8,212 nucleotides of DNA from Pseudomonadota bacterium (GCA_023426855.1 JAEZBU010000025.1:1-8212), one strand, 5' to 3'. Numbered from the stretch's first letter, positions 1 through 6,728 are shown. Numbers and translations are program-made. The notes: generated by a model from the letters alone, not told the origin.

Positions 1-369
1 GGCAGCTACCTGCGCGCCGCCACCGAGAACCCGACGCTGGTTCGCGCGTTTGGCATCAACGTGCCGCGCATGATGACCCTGACTTATGGCTTCGGTGTCG
101 CGCTGGCCGCGCTGGCTGGCGTGCTGGCTGCGCCGATCTACTCGGTCAATCCGATCATGGGCGCCAACTTGATCATCGTTGTTTTTGCCGTGGTGGTGAT
201 TGGCGGCATGGGTTCGATCATGGGCTCGATCCTGACAGGCTTCGGGCTCGGTGTGATCGAGGGCTTGACCAAGGTATTCTACCCTGAGGCATCCAACACC
301 GTGATCTTCATCATCATGGCGATCGTCTTGATGATACGGCCCGCGGGCCTGTTCGGTACACCGCGGTAG
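1..369 (+). CDS. livH: Branched-chain amino acid ABC transporter permease LivH, C-terminal part
   Basis: The 5' end lies outside the window. Frame 1 is open from base 1 and codes for the last 122 residues; LivH proteins are usually about 290. LivH is one of two inner-membrane permease subunits of the Liv/HAAT importer, which takes up leucine, isoleucine, valine or related amino acids and amides. The visible part begins with the cytoplasmic loop that contacts the ATPases (RAATENPTLVRAFGIN, residues 4-19). Hydrophobic helices follow, then the family-typical VVVIGGMGSIMGS stretch and the usual ending RPAGLFG. The livM gene follows after a 10-base gap, so the two are surely co-transcribed. The ATPase and binding-protein genes are not downstream and may lie upstream. 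The true substrate cannot be read from the sequence; urea or amide transporters of the same family look similar. Confidence 0.93.
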   Translation, partial: GSYLRAATENPTLVRAFGINVPRMMTLTYGFGVALAALAGVLAAPIYSVNPIMGANLIIVVFAVVVIGGMGSIMGSILTGFGLGVIEGLTKVFYPEASNTVIFIIMAIVLMIRPAGLFGTPR

Positions 370-379
370 GGAGGCCGGG

Positions 380-1330
380 ATGACAAGCTCGAAGAAATAC
401 GACATGGCGATTTTTGCGGTGCTGATCGCGCTGTTGATTGCGGCGCCGCTCGTTCTGTATCCCGTCTTCCTGATGAAGGTGCTGTGCTTTGCGCTGTTCG
501 CGCTCGCCTTCAACCTGCTGATCGGCTACGTCGGCCTGCTGTCATTCGGGCACGCGATGTTCTTTGGCTTCGCGGCTTATATCTCGGGTTACACGGTGAA
601 AGCGTGGGGCTGGCCGACCGAGGTCGGTATCCTGGCTGGCACCGCCGTTGCCGCGATGTTGGGGCTCGTCGCTGGTTCGCTCGCCATCCGCCGTCAGGGT
701 ATCTACTTCGCCATGGTGACGCTGGCGCTGGCGCAGATGGTGTTCTTCTTCTGCCTGCAGGCACCTTTTACTGGCGGCGAGGACGGCATTCAGGCCATTC
801 CGCGCCGGCCGCTGTTGGGCTTCATCAACATCGCCAACGATCTGACCTTTTATTACGTGGTGCTAGGGATTTTCGCGCTTGGTTTCCTGATTATCTACCG
901 CGCGATCCATTCGCCGTTCGGGCAGGTGTTGAAGGCGATCCGCGAGAACGAGGCGCGTGCCGTTTCGCTCGGTTATCGCGTGGATCGCTACAAGCTGCTG
1001 GCGTTCGTGTTGTCGGCGACGCTGGCGGGGCTGGCGGGTTCAACCAAAGCGATCGTGTTCCAGCTCGCTTCGCTCACCGACGTCACGTGGCAGATGTCAG
1101 GCGAAGTGGTGCTGATGACGCTGGTCGGAGGCATGGGCACGGTATTCGGGCCGATAGCGGGTGCGGCGGTGATCATCACGATGCAGAATTATCTCGCCGG
1201 ATTCGGTGAATGGGTGCTGGTGATCCAGGGCTCGATTTTCGTGGTTACCGTGCTGCTGTTCCGCCGCGGCATCGTCGGCGAGATCGCAGCACTGTTCCAG
1301 CCCAAGACCACGAAGTCGGTCGCGCACTAG
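380..1330 (+). CDS. livM: Branched-chain amino acid ABC transporter permease LivM
   Basis: A complete 316-residue protein, a normal length for LivM, the partner permease of LivH. The ATG is preceded by GGGAGG with a 5-base gap, overlapping the last base of the livH stop codon, which supports this start. The protein is strongly hydrophobic with roughly eight to ten membrane helices. Family features are NLLIGYVGLLSFGHAMFFG (residues 45-63), RRQGIYFAMVTLALAQM (104-120), TGGEDGI (131-137), the cytoplasmic coupling loop FGQVLKAIRENEARAVSLGY (180-199), and VGGMGTVFGPIAGA (249-262). It forms a heterodimer channel with LivH in the inner membrane. The gene appears to end the operon: a palindromic repeat lies 48 bases beyond the stop and the next gene is on the other strand. 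The exact substrate is not determined. Confidence 0.95.
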   Translation: MTSSKKYDMAIFAVLIALLIAAPLVLYPVFLMKVLCFALFALAFNLLIGYVGLLSFGHAMFFGFAAYISGYTVKAWGWPTEVGILAGTAVAAMLGLVAGSLAIRRQGIYFAMVTLALAQMVFFFCLQAPFTGGEDGIQAIPRRPLLGFINIANDLTFYYVVLGIFALGFLIIYRAIHSPFGQVLKAIRENEARAVSLGYRVDRYKLLAFVLSATLAGLAGSTKAIVFQLASLTDVTWQMSGEVVLMTLVGGMGTVFGPIAGAAVIITMQNYLAGFGEWVLVIQGSIFVVTVLLFRRGIVGEIAALFQPKTTKSVAH

Positions 1331-1378
1331 GGTCCTTCCGATTCAGATGGAAACGGAGACGTCAACCGAGCCACAGAT

Positions 1379-1468
1379 GTCATCCCGGTGCTTCTCACCG
1401 GGATCCACCTAACTGCACATGTCGACGCCAGCCGAGAGATGGATCCCGGGCACAAGGCCCGGGATGAC
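1379..1468. repeat. Two-hairpin palindromic intergenic repeat (REP-like)
   Basis: The 90-bp unit is palindromic at several levels. Its ends form a perfect 10-bp inverted repeat, GTCATCCCGG at 1379-1388 and CCGGGATGAC at 1459-1468. Each half folds into its own hairpin with a 9-bp stem and a 5-base loop: 1382-1390 with 1396-1404, and 1443-1451 with 1457-1465. The inner flanks GGGATCCA (1400-1407) and TGGATCCC (1440-1447) also pair. From memory, GATCCCGGG / CCCGGGATGAC elements of this style occur in many copies between genes in Bradyrhizobium and relatives. The element lies between convergent genes and could also end livHM transcripts, but no T-run follows it. Copy number elsewhere cannot be seen from here. 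Confidence 0.85.
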
Positions 1469-1505
1469 TAAGAGGGAACAACATTCGACCTAAATCGGAA
1501 ATGCC

Positions 1506-1967
1506 CTAGACCAGCAGCGCGTACAGCGCGAGGCCCAGCGCCGACGCCGTCGACAGACCGATGATGAAGCCGGGAAGGCGCGTGCGGGCTACCGGCCGGC
1601 GCAATGTGGCCGGATCGACGGGAAGCGGCGGCGGACTGGTGCGTCTCACCAAACGCGCCGGAGTTTCCGCTGCAGGCACTAACGCAACGACTTCCGGATT
1701 TGGAATCAAGGCTGTACCGGTAGCCCCAGTCGCCCCGGAACCATCGTTGCGGCGAAACCGCGGCGCATCCGACAGCCGGCTCAGATCTCCATCGGGTGGG
1801 TCGGTCGGCACGGGTTCTTCGATGGTCACTGGGCCACGAGCGAGGGGCGCCAGCTCAACCAAGCGTTCCGCCAGCCTGGGCTTTTCCTGCCCAGGGCTCA
1901 TGTCCACCTCCGCCTTGGCTAGGCGTTTGGCGATTGCCTCGTTCAGATCCGTCACGCGTTTTTGCAT
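1506..1967 (-). CDS. Hypothetical protein with a C-terminal membrane anchor
   Basis: A 153-residue protein that I do not recognise. The N-terminus (residues 1-22, starting MQKRVTDLNEAIAKRLAKAE) is predicted helical and amphipathic. Residues 45-128 are rich in Pro, Ala, Arg and Thr and look disordered (for example SPPPLPVD at 111-118). The last 23 residues, 131-153, form one hydrophobic helix ending at the stop, so the protein is probably tail-anchored with its bulk in the cytoplasm. It has no signal peptide. The chosen ATG has a G-run (GGGGG) about 7 bases upstream. It lies 104 bp downstream of the coiled-coil membrane protein gene on the same strand and may be co-transcribed with it. The convergent livM lies 175 bp away. 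It looks like a real gene rather than a shadow because the hydrophobic tail and low-complexity make-up are coherent, but the long opposite-strand frame over the same bases lowers certainty. Confidence 0.72.
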   Translation of the reverse strand: MQKRVTDLNEAIAKRLAKAEVDMSPGQEKPRLAERLVELAPLARGPVTIEEPVPTDPPDGDLSRLSDAPRFRRNDGSGATGATGTALIPNPEVVALVPAAETPARLVRRTSPPPLPVDPATLRRPVARTRLPGFIIGLSTASALGLALYALLV

Positions 1968-2040
1968 GCGGCACCCCCGAACTCCGCGCTACTCCTCAAC
2001 AATACGTAATCCTGACAATACTTTAGCAAAAACTCTCTGC

Positions 2041-2072
2041 ACAGCCCTGCTGAAGCAGGAGCCGTTCCGGCT
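2041..2072 (-). terminator. Tandem small hairpins just after the coiled-coil gene, possible terminator
   Basis: Read on the minus strand, AGCCG-GAA-CGGCT (2072 down to 2060) overlaps the stop codon and is followed at once by CCTGCT-TC-AGCAGG (2059 down to 2046). A run of five T lies at 2032-2028, about 13 bases past the second stem, further than in a standard intrinsic terminator. The structure may weaken or end transcription, or it may protect the mRNA 3' end before the downstream 153-residue gene. Confidence 0.35.
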
Positions 2073-3577
2073 TATTGCTTGGCGAGGCTTGCGATGCGAT
2101 CGAGCAGCCTTGGACGCGCATCGACGTCGACCACCGTGCGCGCTGCTGCGTTTACACCACTTCCATTAACGCTGCCAGCATCACTGCCCTTACCGGGCGC
2201 ATCGAAGCTCGGCGGCGCGCTTCCAGCCTGGACGACCGCGCGATCGCCATCGTCCGGGTCGTTGACCGGTGATGACGCTTCAGCCGCTGCACGTTCATCA
2301 CCGTTTGGCCGGCGGCTGACCGTCTTGATCGAACTCGCCAACGCGGGCTTTGCCTCACCAATGCGATCCGCGAGGCTGCGCCGGAGCGCGCTCGATGCCG
2401 CCGCACGCGAAACGGATGCACCATTGGGCGCGTTTGAAGCACCGATGCGGCGCATCTCTTCCACGAATTGCGCGCTCTGGATGGCGACCCGTTCGTTGGC
2501 CGCCGCAAGCTCGGCGCGCAACTTCTGGATCGTCGTCGCCTGCGTGTCGACTTCAACCTGAAGCGAGCTGAGGCGCGCCTTCATTGCGATCTTGCTGTCT
2601 TTCAGGGAAATCCGGCTTGCCGACTCGCCATTCTCGTACGCGGCCAGCGCCGCTTCCAGCCGCCGGATGGTCGATTCCTGCTCGCCGACCGTGCCCCTGA
2701 GCGCATTGATCTGGGCTTCGAGGGCCAGATCGCTGCCGTTCGACTGCTCGCTGACCGAGCGTAGCGCCTGCTCGGCTTCGGCGAGATCGCGGCGCACGCG
2801 CTCCAACTCGGCATCGCGATTGTGGGCCGGTTGCTCGGCGCCGTTGGCGTCCTGAACCTGCAGCGGCCCCTTCAATTGGCTGGGCTCGGATACCAGCGTT
2901 TGGAGACGCTTGATCAACGTTTCTTGATCACGGGTTTTGGCCCGCAACGCTTCCAGCTCCGACCGCAACGCCACTTCGCTGTCAAACTGGCTATCTTTCA
3001 GGCTGCCGCGATTGCGCATGGCGCGCGTGCTGACAACGGTGTTGAGCCGCTCGATCTCCGAGCGCTGCTGCGCGTTGATCTGCATGACTTCATCGAGCGC
3101 GCGCACGGTCTTGCCGGTCTCGGCCGTGACCGACGCGAGTTCCCGGTCGCGCTGGTCGAGAAGGGTCCGCGAATCCGCCAGCCGCTGCTCTACCGCGGGA
3201 AGCCGGTTCATCACCGTCTGCTCGAGCACGCGCCTTGCATTGACGTTCTGCTCTAGATCCGTCCGCAACGTGCCGAGTTCGGCGTCCAGCGCGCTGATGC
3301 TGGCGTCGCGCCGATTGACCTCGACCTGCTGGCGGGCAGCCGACAGCCGCGCCTTTTCCAGCGATGTCTCCAGGTTGTGGATACGCACCGCGTACTCGGC
3401 CCGCAGCCGGTCCTTGTCGGCGCGGATCTCCTCGGCCGTAACCGGCATCGTGCGATTGATGTGGCGATAGGTCAGGCGAACGGCACGCGCCCAGTAGGCC
3501 GGCGCCAACGCCAATGCGATCAGCATGGCCAGGAGGAAACCTAGCGCCACGAGCATAACTGTTTGGATCGTGATCAC
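2072..3577 (-). CDS. Membrane-anchored coiled-coil protein of unknown function
   Basis: A 501-residue protein with one N-terminal membrane helix (about residues 5-28) and then APAYWARAVRLTYRHINRTM, a membrane-proximal basic segment. From memory, similar starts are found in conserved hypothetical proteins of Bradyrhizobium and relatives. Residues 46-235 and 255-375 are rich in heptad-like Leu/Ala/Glu/Arg stretches and should form long coiled coils. A Pro/Gln/Asn break lies at 231-253. Residues 376-485 are Ala/Ser/Pro/Asp/Gly-rich and probably disordered. SLKDS occurs at 192-196 and 324-328, and each copy precedes a similar heptad block. LADRI (402-406) and LLDRI (491-495) recur near the C-terminus. 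The start is GTG, with GGGA about 8 bases upstream and the membrane helix starting directly after it. The gene lies downstream of eipA on the same strand after a 136-bp gap. A structural or scaffold role at the inner membrane is inference only. Confidence 0.85.
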   Translation of the reverse strand: MITIQTVMLVALGFLLAMLIALALAPAYWARAVRLTYRHINRTMPVTAEEIRADKDRLRAEYAVRIHNLETSLEKARLSAARQQVEVNRRDASISALDAELGTLRTDLEQNVNARRVLEQTVMNRLPAVEQRLADSRTLLDQRDRELASVTAETGKTVRALDEVMQINAQQRSEIERLNTVVSTRAMRNRGSLKDSQFDSEVALRSELEALRAKTRDQETLIKRLQTLVSEPSQLKGPLQVQDANGAEQPAHNRDAELERVRRDLAEAEQALRSVSEQSNGSDLALEAQINALRGTVGEQESTIRRLEAALAAYENGESASRISLKDSKIAMKARLSSLQVEVDTQATTIQKLRAELAAANERVAIQSAQFVEEMRRIGASNAPNGASVSRAAASSALRRSLADRIGEAKPALASSIKTVSRRPNGDERAAAEASSPVNDPDDGDRAVVQAGSAPPSFDAPGKGSDAGSVNGSGVNAAARTVVDVDARPRLLDRIASLAKQ

Positions 3578-3611
3578 CAGGGCATTCCCAAGCGCAAAAC
3601 CTCACGACAAA

Positions 3612-3650
3612 GGGCCAGGCCGTCAGCGTTGCTGACCTACCACCCGGCCC
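3612..3650 (-). other. Hairpin between eipA and the coiled-coil gene
   Basis: A 6-bp perfect stem with a 3-base loop lies at 3622-3636 (GTCAGC-GTT-GCTGAC on the plus strand). It is framed by a second complementary pair, GGGCC at 3612-3616 and GGCCC at 3646-3650. On the minus strand it follows the eipA stop by about 63 bases and precedes the GTG of the next gene by about 35 bases. It could be an eipA terminator or a 5' leader structure of the coiled-coil gene; only a short TTT follows it. No other feature is visible in the 136-bp gap. Confidence 0.4.
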
Positions 3651-3713
3651 TCAAACAACGCGTTCTTCAAACTTACGATCCGTCCCGATCTCGCCGCAGG
3701 TCCCGCGACCGGA

Positions 3714-4682
3714 TCAGAACGGATTCCAAGTCGGAGACCGTGTATACTTCAAATAGCCGACGTTGGCACCTAACCGCAAACCAACACCGGAACGAATCGG
3801 CGCCAGCGTCACGTTGCCATTCTGCTGAAATTGAACACTAACGCCGCCAACAAGATAGGCCGAGCCCTGTACGCCGCCAAATCTGTTGTAGATATCATGT
3901 GGATGGCGCAGGTTGTAAACGAGCACCATGGTCTTAGAGCCTTCGCCTCCAAAGTCGTAGCCGATGGAGGGGCCCTGCCAATAGACCTTATGAGTGCCGG
4001 CGTCCTTGGTATACAGCGTGCCTTCGCCGTAACGCAGACCGGCGACGAATGCGCCACCGGCATCCTCACCGAGAATGTAGCCGTTGGGCCGTCCGGCCTT
4101 CTTGAAGACGTGCTCGACGACGCTGGCCAGCCCCTGGCTCACCGAACCGAAGAAACCGTGCCCCGCATGCAGGATCTCGTTGCTGGAGTAGGTTGAGCGA
4201 TCGTCATACGGCGGCGGTCCGGACGGCCGCCTGTCATAGCGTGGCGGCGGTCCATATCCGCGGTCGTAGGACGGCCCTGGCCGATAATCGGGATCGGCGC
4301 GATAGCGCGGCTCGGCTTCGTAAGCCTGTTGCTGATGACCGCCGGGCGGCGGCGCGACATAGCGTTCGCCACCCGCCGGCGGACGATAGGCGTCGTCGGG
4401 ACGATAGGCTTGGCCCTGACCCTGCCCGTAACCACCATCGCCACCTTGATAGCCACCGCCTTGATAGCCGCCCCCCTGCTGGTAGCCTCCTTGGTTTCCG
4501 CCCTGATAACCGCCGCCTTGCTGCGGCTGATAGGCGTCGTTTTGGCCATAGGCGTTCGCTGGCGGATTTTCCCAGGGCAGGCGCTGCTGCGCCGAAGCGG
4601 GCAGCGTGAAACTGCCGGCCACGATCAACGCCACCGCGGCGCCGACCAGTTTCCAACGATGTGCGAGTGGTGCAGCGACCAT
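3714..4682 (-). CDS. eipA: Periplasmic envelope integrity protein EipA (DUF1134) with extended low-complexity N-terminus
   Basis: A 322-residue exported protein. The signal peptide is clear: basic n-region to K11, hydrophobic residues about 12-26, cleavage likely after PASA at residue 31. Residues 50-91 are a Gly/Gln/Tyr-rich repeat region and 92-162 are Pro/Tyr/Arg/Asp-rich. Residues about 165-322 match DUF1134, with landmarks GHGFFGSVSQGLASVVEHVF (174-193), GYILGEDAGGAFVAGLRYGEG (201-221, quoted in part) and WQGPSIGYDFGGEGSKTMVL (235-254). In Brucella abortus the DUF1134 protein EipA is a soluble periplasmic small beta-barrel needed for envelope stress resistance, and its gene is activated by CtrA. 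An in-frame ATG 33 bases upstream (4713-4715) would add MPTAASDGCSF before the signal. I prefer the inner ATG because the signal peptide begins there and a GGA lies about 9 bases upstream. The gene lies 91 bp downstream of cysQ and may have its own promoter. Confidence 0.9.
   Translation of the reverse strand: MVAAPLAHRWKLVGAAVALIVAGSFTLPASAQQRLPWENPPANAYGQNDAYQPQQGGGYQGGNQGGYQQGGGYQGGGYQGGDGGYGQGQGQAYRPDDAYRPPAGGERYVAPPPGGHQQQAYEAEPRYRADPDYRPGPSYDRGYGPPPRYDRRPSGPPPYDDRSTYSSNEILHAGHGFFGSVSQGLASVVEHVFKKAGRPNGYILGEDAGGAFVAGLRYGEGTLYTKDAGTHKVYWQGPSIGYDFGGEGSKTMVLVYNLRHPHDIYNRFGGVQGSAYLVGGVSVQFQQNGNVTLAPIRSGVGLRLGANVGYLKYTRSPTWNPF
4413..4532 (-). repeat. In-gene low-complexity repeat coding for Gly-Gly-Tyr-Gln units
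   Basis: Within eipA, residues about 51-90 consist of imperfect 4- to 8-residue units such as GGGYQGG, GGYQQGG and GGYGQGQGQ. The DNA shows matching near-repeats of CCGCCTTGATAGCC type, so copy-number slippage between strains is plausible. The region sits between the signal peptide and the Pro/Tyr/Arg-rich spacer, so it would be exposed in the periplasm. Confidence 0.8.
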
Positions 4683-4728
4683 GAATGAGCATCCGTCAGA
4701 AGCCGCCGTCGGCATTGCAACGGCGGCG

Positions 4729-4743
4729 ATAAGGGATTCTCAA
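4729..4743 (-). promoter_or_regulatory. Weak CtrA-like site upstream of eipA
   Basis: On the minus strand, 4743 down to 4729 reads TTGA-GAATCCC-TTAT, which has the CtrA layout TTAA-N7-TTAA with two mismatches in eight positions. It lies about 47 bases upstream of the preferred eipA start and 30 bp beyond the cysQ stop. Direct CtrA activation of eipA is known in Brucella, which makes the site plausible. Chance matches of this quality are common, so this is only a candidate. Confidence 0.25.
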
Positions 4744-4773
4744 CCATTCCGCAAAAGTATTACCAAAGTGTGG

Positions 4774-5616
4774 CTAGAGGCCCGGCCTGGCGACAAACAG
4801 GGGCATCAGGGACGACCTGCCCCACGCGATGAAGTGCGGATTGAGGTAGCGCTCAGCGGCCTTTCCGTAGCTCAGCGCCGTACCGTCGACTTTTGTGACT
4901 TCACCGCCGGCCGCCAATACGATGGCGTGGCCTGCCGCGATGTCCCATTCGCAGGTCGGTCCGAAGCGCGGGTAAATGTCGGCCTCACCGCGCGCCACCA
5001 GCCCGAACTTCAGCGATGACCCGATCGAGCGGTAATCGACGATGCGCGGATCGGCTCTGAACCGAGCATCCTCCGCGGTGCTGTGCGAACGGCTACCGAC
5101 GGCAACCAGATGTGTGAGATCCGGCTCGCGCGTGCGGATATCGATCAGCTTCAGTTCCGACAAACCCGAGGGCTTGGCATCCGGAATGATGTCGACTTCG
5201 ACGGCGCGATTGCTGCCAAGCGTCATGGAAAGCTGGTTCAGCGCCGGCGCGTAGATCATGCCGAAGCGCGGCACGCCGTCGGCGACCAGGCCGATATTGA
5301 CGGTGAAGTCCGTGCCGCCGCGAATGAAATCGCGTGTGCCATCGAGCGGATCGACAAGGAAAAACGCATCGGCCTGTGCTGCCGTTTCGCCGCGGCTGGT
5401 GGCTTCCTCAGCAACCACCGGGACGCCCGGCGCAGCCTTCGCCAGCGCCTCCAGCACGATCTCTTCGGCCTCCTGATCGGCGGCCGTTACTGGGGAGAGG
5501 TCATCCTTGTGTTGAACGGCGACGCCTGCACGACGATGACGCATGATTGCAGCGCCCGCGCCCAGCACCGCTGTCAGCAATTGCTCCGCCAGTCGTGCAT
5601 GGTCGAGCGATGTCAT
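4774..5616 (-). CDS. cysQ: 3'(2'),5'-bisphosphate nucleotidase CysQ / inositol monophosphatase family
   Basis: A 280-residue member of the Mg2+-dependent, Li+-sensitive phosphatase family. CysQ-type enzymes hydrolyse 3'-phosphoadenosine 5'-phosphate (PAP), made during sulfate assimilation, to AMP and phosphate. Metal and phosphate site motifs are in place: KDDLSPVTAADQEAE (37-51), PVVAEEAT (66-73), DPLDGTRDFIRG (89-100, with metal ligands expected at D89, D92 and nearby G-T), and CEWDIAAGHAIVLAAGG (222-238, D225 the third aspartate). FTVNIGLV after the DPLDGT motif and YLNPHFIAWG near the end are CysQ-like. An in-frame ATG lies 42 bases further upstream (5656-5658), but its 14 extra residues are not family-like. 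The chosen ATG has GGAA 8 bases upstream. The gene is divergent from chpT and the first of four minus-strand genes. A histidinol-phosphate or inositol phosphatase role is less likely but not excluded. Confidence 0.9.
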   Translation of the reverse strand: MTSLDHARLAEQLLTAVLGAGAAIMRHRRAGVAVQHKDDLSPVTAADQEAEEIVLEALAKAAPGVPVVAEEATSRGETAAQADAFFLVDPLDGTRDFIRGGTDFTVNIGLVADGVPRFGMIYAPALNQLSMTLGSNRAVEVDIIPDAKPSGLSELKLIDIRTREPDLTHLVAVGSRSHSTAEDARFRADPRIVDYRSIGSSLKFGLVARGEADIYPRFGPTCEWDIAAGHAIVLAAGGEVTKVDGTALSYGKAAERYLNPHFIAWGRSSLMPLFVARPGL

Positions 5617-5882
5617 TTCAGAAGTTCCAATGCTGCCCTTGGCACCCCGCGAATGCACGCAGGCAACGCAAGGCGCGATAGCGAAAACAAGCGTGGCCGT
5701 GAGGACCCAATCCCCAACAAATGCAATCGGTGTGGGGCGCTATTGCGATCCGGTGGCTGGCAACGCAACGACGGCGCATGTATCAACACAAGTTACGTCA
5801 TTGGCAAGCTATCAGTCTGCCCGCGTCCGCGCCTTCTGCCGCGCCTGGGTCGTTATATTAATTTCGATACCGGGGACTTCGC
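5617..5882. other. Divergent intergenic region between cysQ and chpT
   Basis: About 266 bp that must carry the promoters of both divergent genes. An AT-rich patch at 5853-5864 (TTATATTAATTT) stands out just upstream of chpT and could hold its -10 region, but I see no convincing -35 partner. There is no full CtrA site (TTAA-N7-TTAA). GCGATAGCG near 5677-5685 is nearly matched in inverse by CGCTATTGC about 55 bases further on, a weak long-range dyad. No gene is visible. Confidence 0.5.
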
Positions 5883-6539
5883 ATGAGCCAGCGCGCACAA
5901 CCTACCGATCTGGAGTTGGCGGCTCTCATATCCAGCAAGATCTGCCACGATGTGATTGGTCCTGTCGGCGCCATTTATAATGGCCTGGAAATTCTCGACG
6001 AGGACGACAACGCGGACGCCCGCAACTACGCGCTCGACGTCATCCGCAACGTCACGGAGCAGGCCTCGGCGCGCCTCCAGTTCGCGCGTTTCGCATTCGG
6101 CGCCGCCGGTTCGGCAGGCGCGGTGATCGATCTTGGCACCGCGGAGCAGATCTCCCGCGGCTTCGTCGGCAAGGGGAAGCACCGGCTCACCTGGAAGATC
6201 CCACCTGGCCATATGGGCAAGGACCGGGTCAAACTGCTGCTGAACCTGATCGCCAGCGCCATCACTGCGCTTCCGCGCGGCGGCGACATTGAAGTGAACA
6301 TGGTCGGCACGCTCGAAGCGCCGTCGTTCGCAATCATATGCCGCGGCACAAGCGCACGTCCGCCGCAGCATCTTGGCGAGTTCCTCGGCAGTGGTCCGGC
6401 GCCACAACTCGACGCCATGACTATCCAGGCGTACTACACGTGGCGCCTTTCCGGGACGGCCGGAATGCTTCTCGAAATTCATAAAGATGGCGCCGATATC
6501 GTATTGACCGCGCGCTCAAAATCCCCATCGCGCCGTTGA
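5883..6539 (+). CDS. chpT: Histidine phosphotransferase ChpT
   Basis: A 218-residue cytoplasmic protein, a normal length for ChpT. It takes phosphate from the receiver domain of the hybrid kinase CckA and passes it to CtrA and to CpdR, so it controls both CtrA activity and CtrA proteolysis during the alphaproteobacterial cell cycle. The N-terminal dimerising helix carries the signature LAALISSKICHDVIGPVGAI (12-31) with the phospho-accepting His22. NGLEIL (33-38) follows, and a second helix covers 44-70. The C-terminal half is a degenerate GHKL ATPase-like domain without nucleotide-binding boxes; RVKLLLNLIASAITALPRGG (115-134) is the matching helix. GGGGA 8 bases upstream supports the ATG. The gene is divergent from cysQ and is followed by a gene-free stretch. 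The His-Asp pair and the Gly-Pro-Val-Gly turn are all intact. Confidence 0.93.
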   Translation: MSQRAQPTDLELAALISSKICHDVIGPVGAIYNGLEILDEDDNADARNYALDVIRNVTEQASARLQFARFAFGAAGSAGAVIDLGTAEQISRGFVGKGKHRLTWKIPPGHMGKDRVKLLLNLIASAITALPRGGDIEVNMVGTLEAPSFAIICRGTSARPPQHLGEFLGSGPAPQLDAMTIQAYYTWRLSGTAGMLLEIHKDGADIVLTARSKSPSRR

Positions 6540-6716
6540 GCGCAGCACGGACGATCCCCGTTCCATAAGCGATATCCAATGATCGCTGCCGAAACCCGGG
6601 CGGGATAAATGACGCCGGCTGATATTCAGCCTGCGAGCATTTTTCTCAGTGAACGCGGTTCATATTTTATAGTTGACGACAAAACTCGGCGATGCTGTCT
6701 TCCGCCCGCCAGACGA

Positions 6717-6728
6717 GGGCTTAAGCCC
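6717..6728. repeat. 12-bp perfect palindrome GGGCTTAAGCCC
   Basis: The perfect palindrome GGGCTTAAGCCC lies in the gene-free region about 195 bp upstream of the first rlpA-like gene. It could be a binding site for a dimeric regulator. A single copy is seen in the window, so function is open. Confidence 0.35.

Noticed and set aside
484..1209. Long open frame of 241 codons on the plus strand within livM
   Set aside because: It is an out-of-frame shadow of livM. Its translation is Arg/Gly-rich without any domain, while the livM frame gives a full permease with family motifs.
1379..1468. Possible CRISPR-like or tRNA-like structure
   Set aside because: There are only two hairpin halves of one palindrome, with no spaced direct repeats and no cloverleaf or anticodon arm.
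1561..2169. 202-codon open frame on the plus strand opposite the tail-anchored gene
   Set aside because: The translation is Ser/Arg/Gly-rich with no fold, runs past the natural gene gap into the next gene's 3' end, and has no ribosome site. The minus-strand frame has a sensible hydrophobic anchor.
5858..5871. TTAA upstream of chpT as a possible CtrA site
   Set aside because: Only one half-site is present; the position seven bases on does not resemble TTAA on either strand.
5083..5886. 267-codon open frame on the plus strand opposite cysQ
   Set aside because: It is a shadow of cysQ: the minus-strand frame carries all the phosphatase motifs, and the plus-strand translation has none.
5853..6482. 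209-codon open frame on the minus strand opposite chpT
   Set aside because: The chpT frame has the full phosphotransferase signature and a good ribosome site; the opposite frame has no recognisable content.
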